DNA from: Flavobacteriales bacterium
GTDB taxonomy: Bacteria; Bacteroidota; Bacteroidia; Flavobacteriales; BACL11
Length of the DNA stretch: 15,105 nt
Reading direction: 5' to 3'
Assembly (NCBI GenBank): GCA_018675825.1
Contig: JABGXK010000156.1
Span: forward strand, 1 to 15,105
In this document: positions 15,025 through 15,105 of the stretch, in pieces
Numbering within the stretch: position 1 is the stretch's first letter
How the letters are laid out: each line of letters starts with the position of its first letter
Position numbers and translations under genes: made by a program
Notes under the pieces: model-generated
Database searches by the model: none
The model's input: the letters and a program-made list of their open reading frames with translations, nothing else
Told to the model about the DNA's origin: nothing

Positions 15025-15105
15025 ATGTCAAGAGTTTGTCAAATAACCGGAAAAAAAGTAATGGTAGGAAACAATGTTTCTCACTCTAATAGAAAGACGA
15101 AGAGA
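15025..15105 (+). CDS. rpmB: Ribosomal protein L28 (bL28), 3'-truncated by window edge
   Basis: The first 27 codons of large-subunit protein bL28 (usually about 78 residues). The opening MSRVCQITGKKVMVGNNVSH, then a basic SNRKTKR, is the characteristic L28 N-terminus (E. coli: MSRVCQVTGKRPVTGNN). The frame is open to the window end. In Bacteroidota I would expect rpmG and ftsY further downstream. A perfect -7 element precedes it. Confidence 0.95.
   Translation, partial: MSRVCQITGKKVMVGNNVSHSNRKTKR

Overview
The window is a low-GC, gene-dense stretch of bacterial chromosome that reads as Bacteroidota, most likely a flavobacterium-type lineage. Four lines of evidence support this. Several genes carry perfect TAnnTTTG promoter elements and no clear Shine-Dalgarno sequence. 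There is a carboxypeptidase-regulatory-domain TonB receptor paired with a small Cys-rich exported protein. The gene neighbourhoods dnaA / LMW tyrosine phosphatase / RsmI-like methylase, FtsB-DivIC / methylmalonyl-CoA mutase, and cinA / rpmB match what I recall for this phylum. All protein families look chromosomal; I see no mobile element, CRISPR array, tRNA or rRNA.

Layout. At 1-928 is the 3' part of ornithine aminotransferase (+). At 958-3698 is a two-gene + strand unit: a small Cys-rich exported protein of the HYC_CC_PP type, then a TonB-dependent receptor with a Cys-Cys motif near its plug, probably an outer-membrane metal-related system. At 3695-7007 (-) a divIC/ftsB-like gene overlaps a single 1001-codon gene that fuses a shortened methylmalonyl-CoA mutase small subunit (MutA) to a complete catalytic subunit (MutB). 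At 7061-9632 (-) is a very tight operon: dnaA, LMW protein-tyrosine phosphatase, RsmI-like methylase. At 9856-11473 (-) is a split periplasmic 5'-nucleotidase: a lipoprotein C-domain gene followed by a Tat-exported metallophosphatase gene. At 11543-11947 (+) is a hotdog thioesterase, convergent with a nucleoside phosphorylase (11942-12802, -). At 12841-15105 (+) are a tandem universal stress protein, cinA and the start of rpmB (ribosomal protein L28).

How the genes fit together. Most of the content is housekeeping: replication initiation, division, ribosome, rRNA-type methylation, NMN repair. The split nucleotidase and the nucleoside phosphorylase could act in sequence in nucleotide scavenging. 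The mutase links propionyl-CoA/odd-chain metabolism to succinyl-CoA.

The most unusual item is the in-frame MutA-MutB fusion, which lacks the usual C-terminal part of MutA. I found no convincing wholly new system. Other second-look items are a perfect 15-bp tandem duplication inside the stress-protein gene and near-leaderless promoter spacing at several genes. Family assignments come from recognisable motifs read by eye; no database search was possible.
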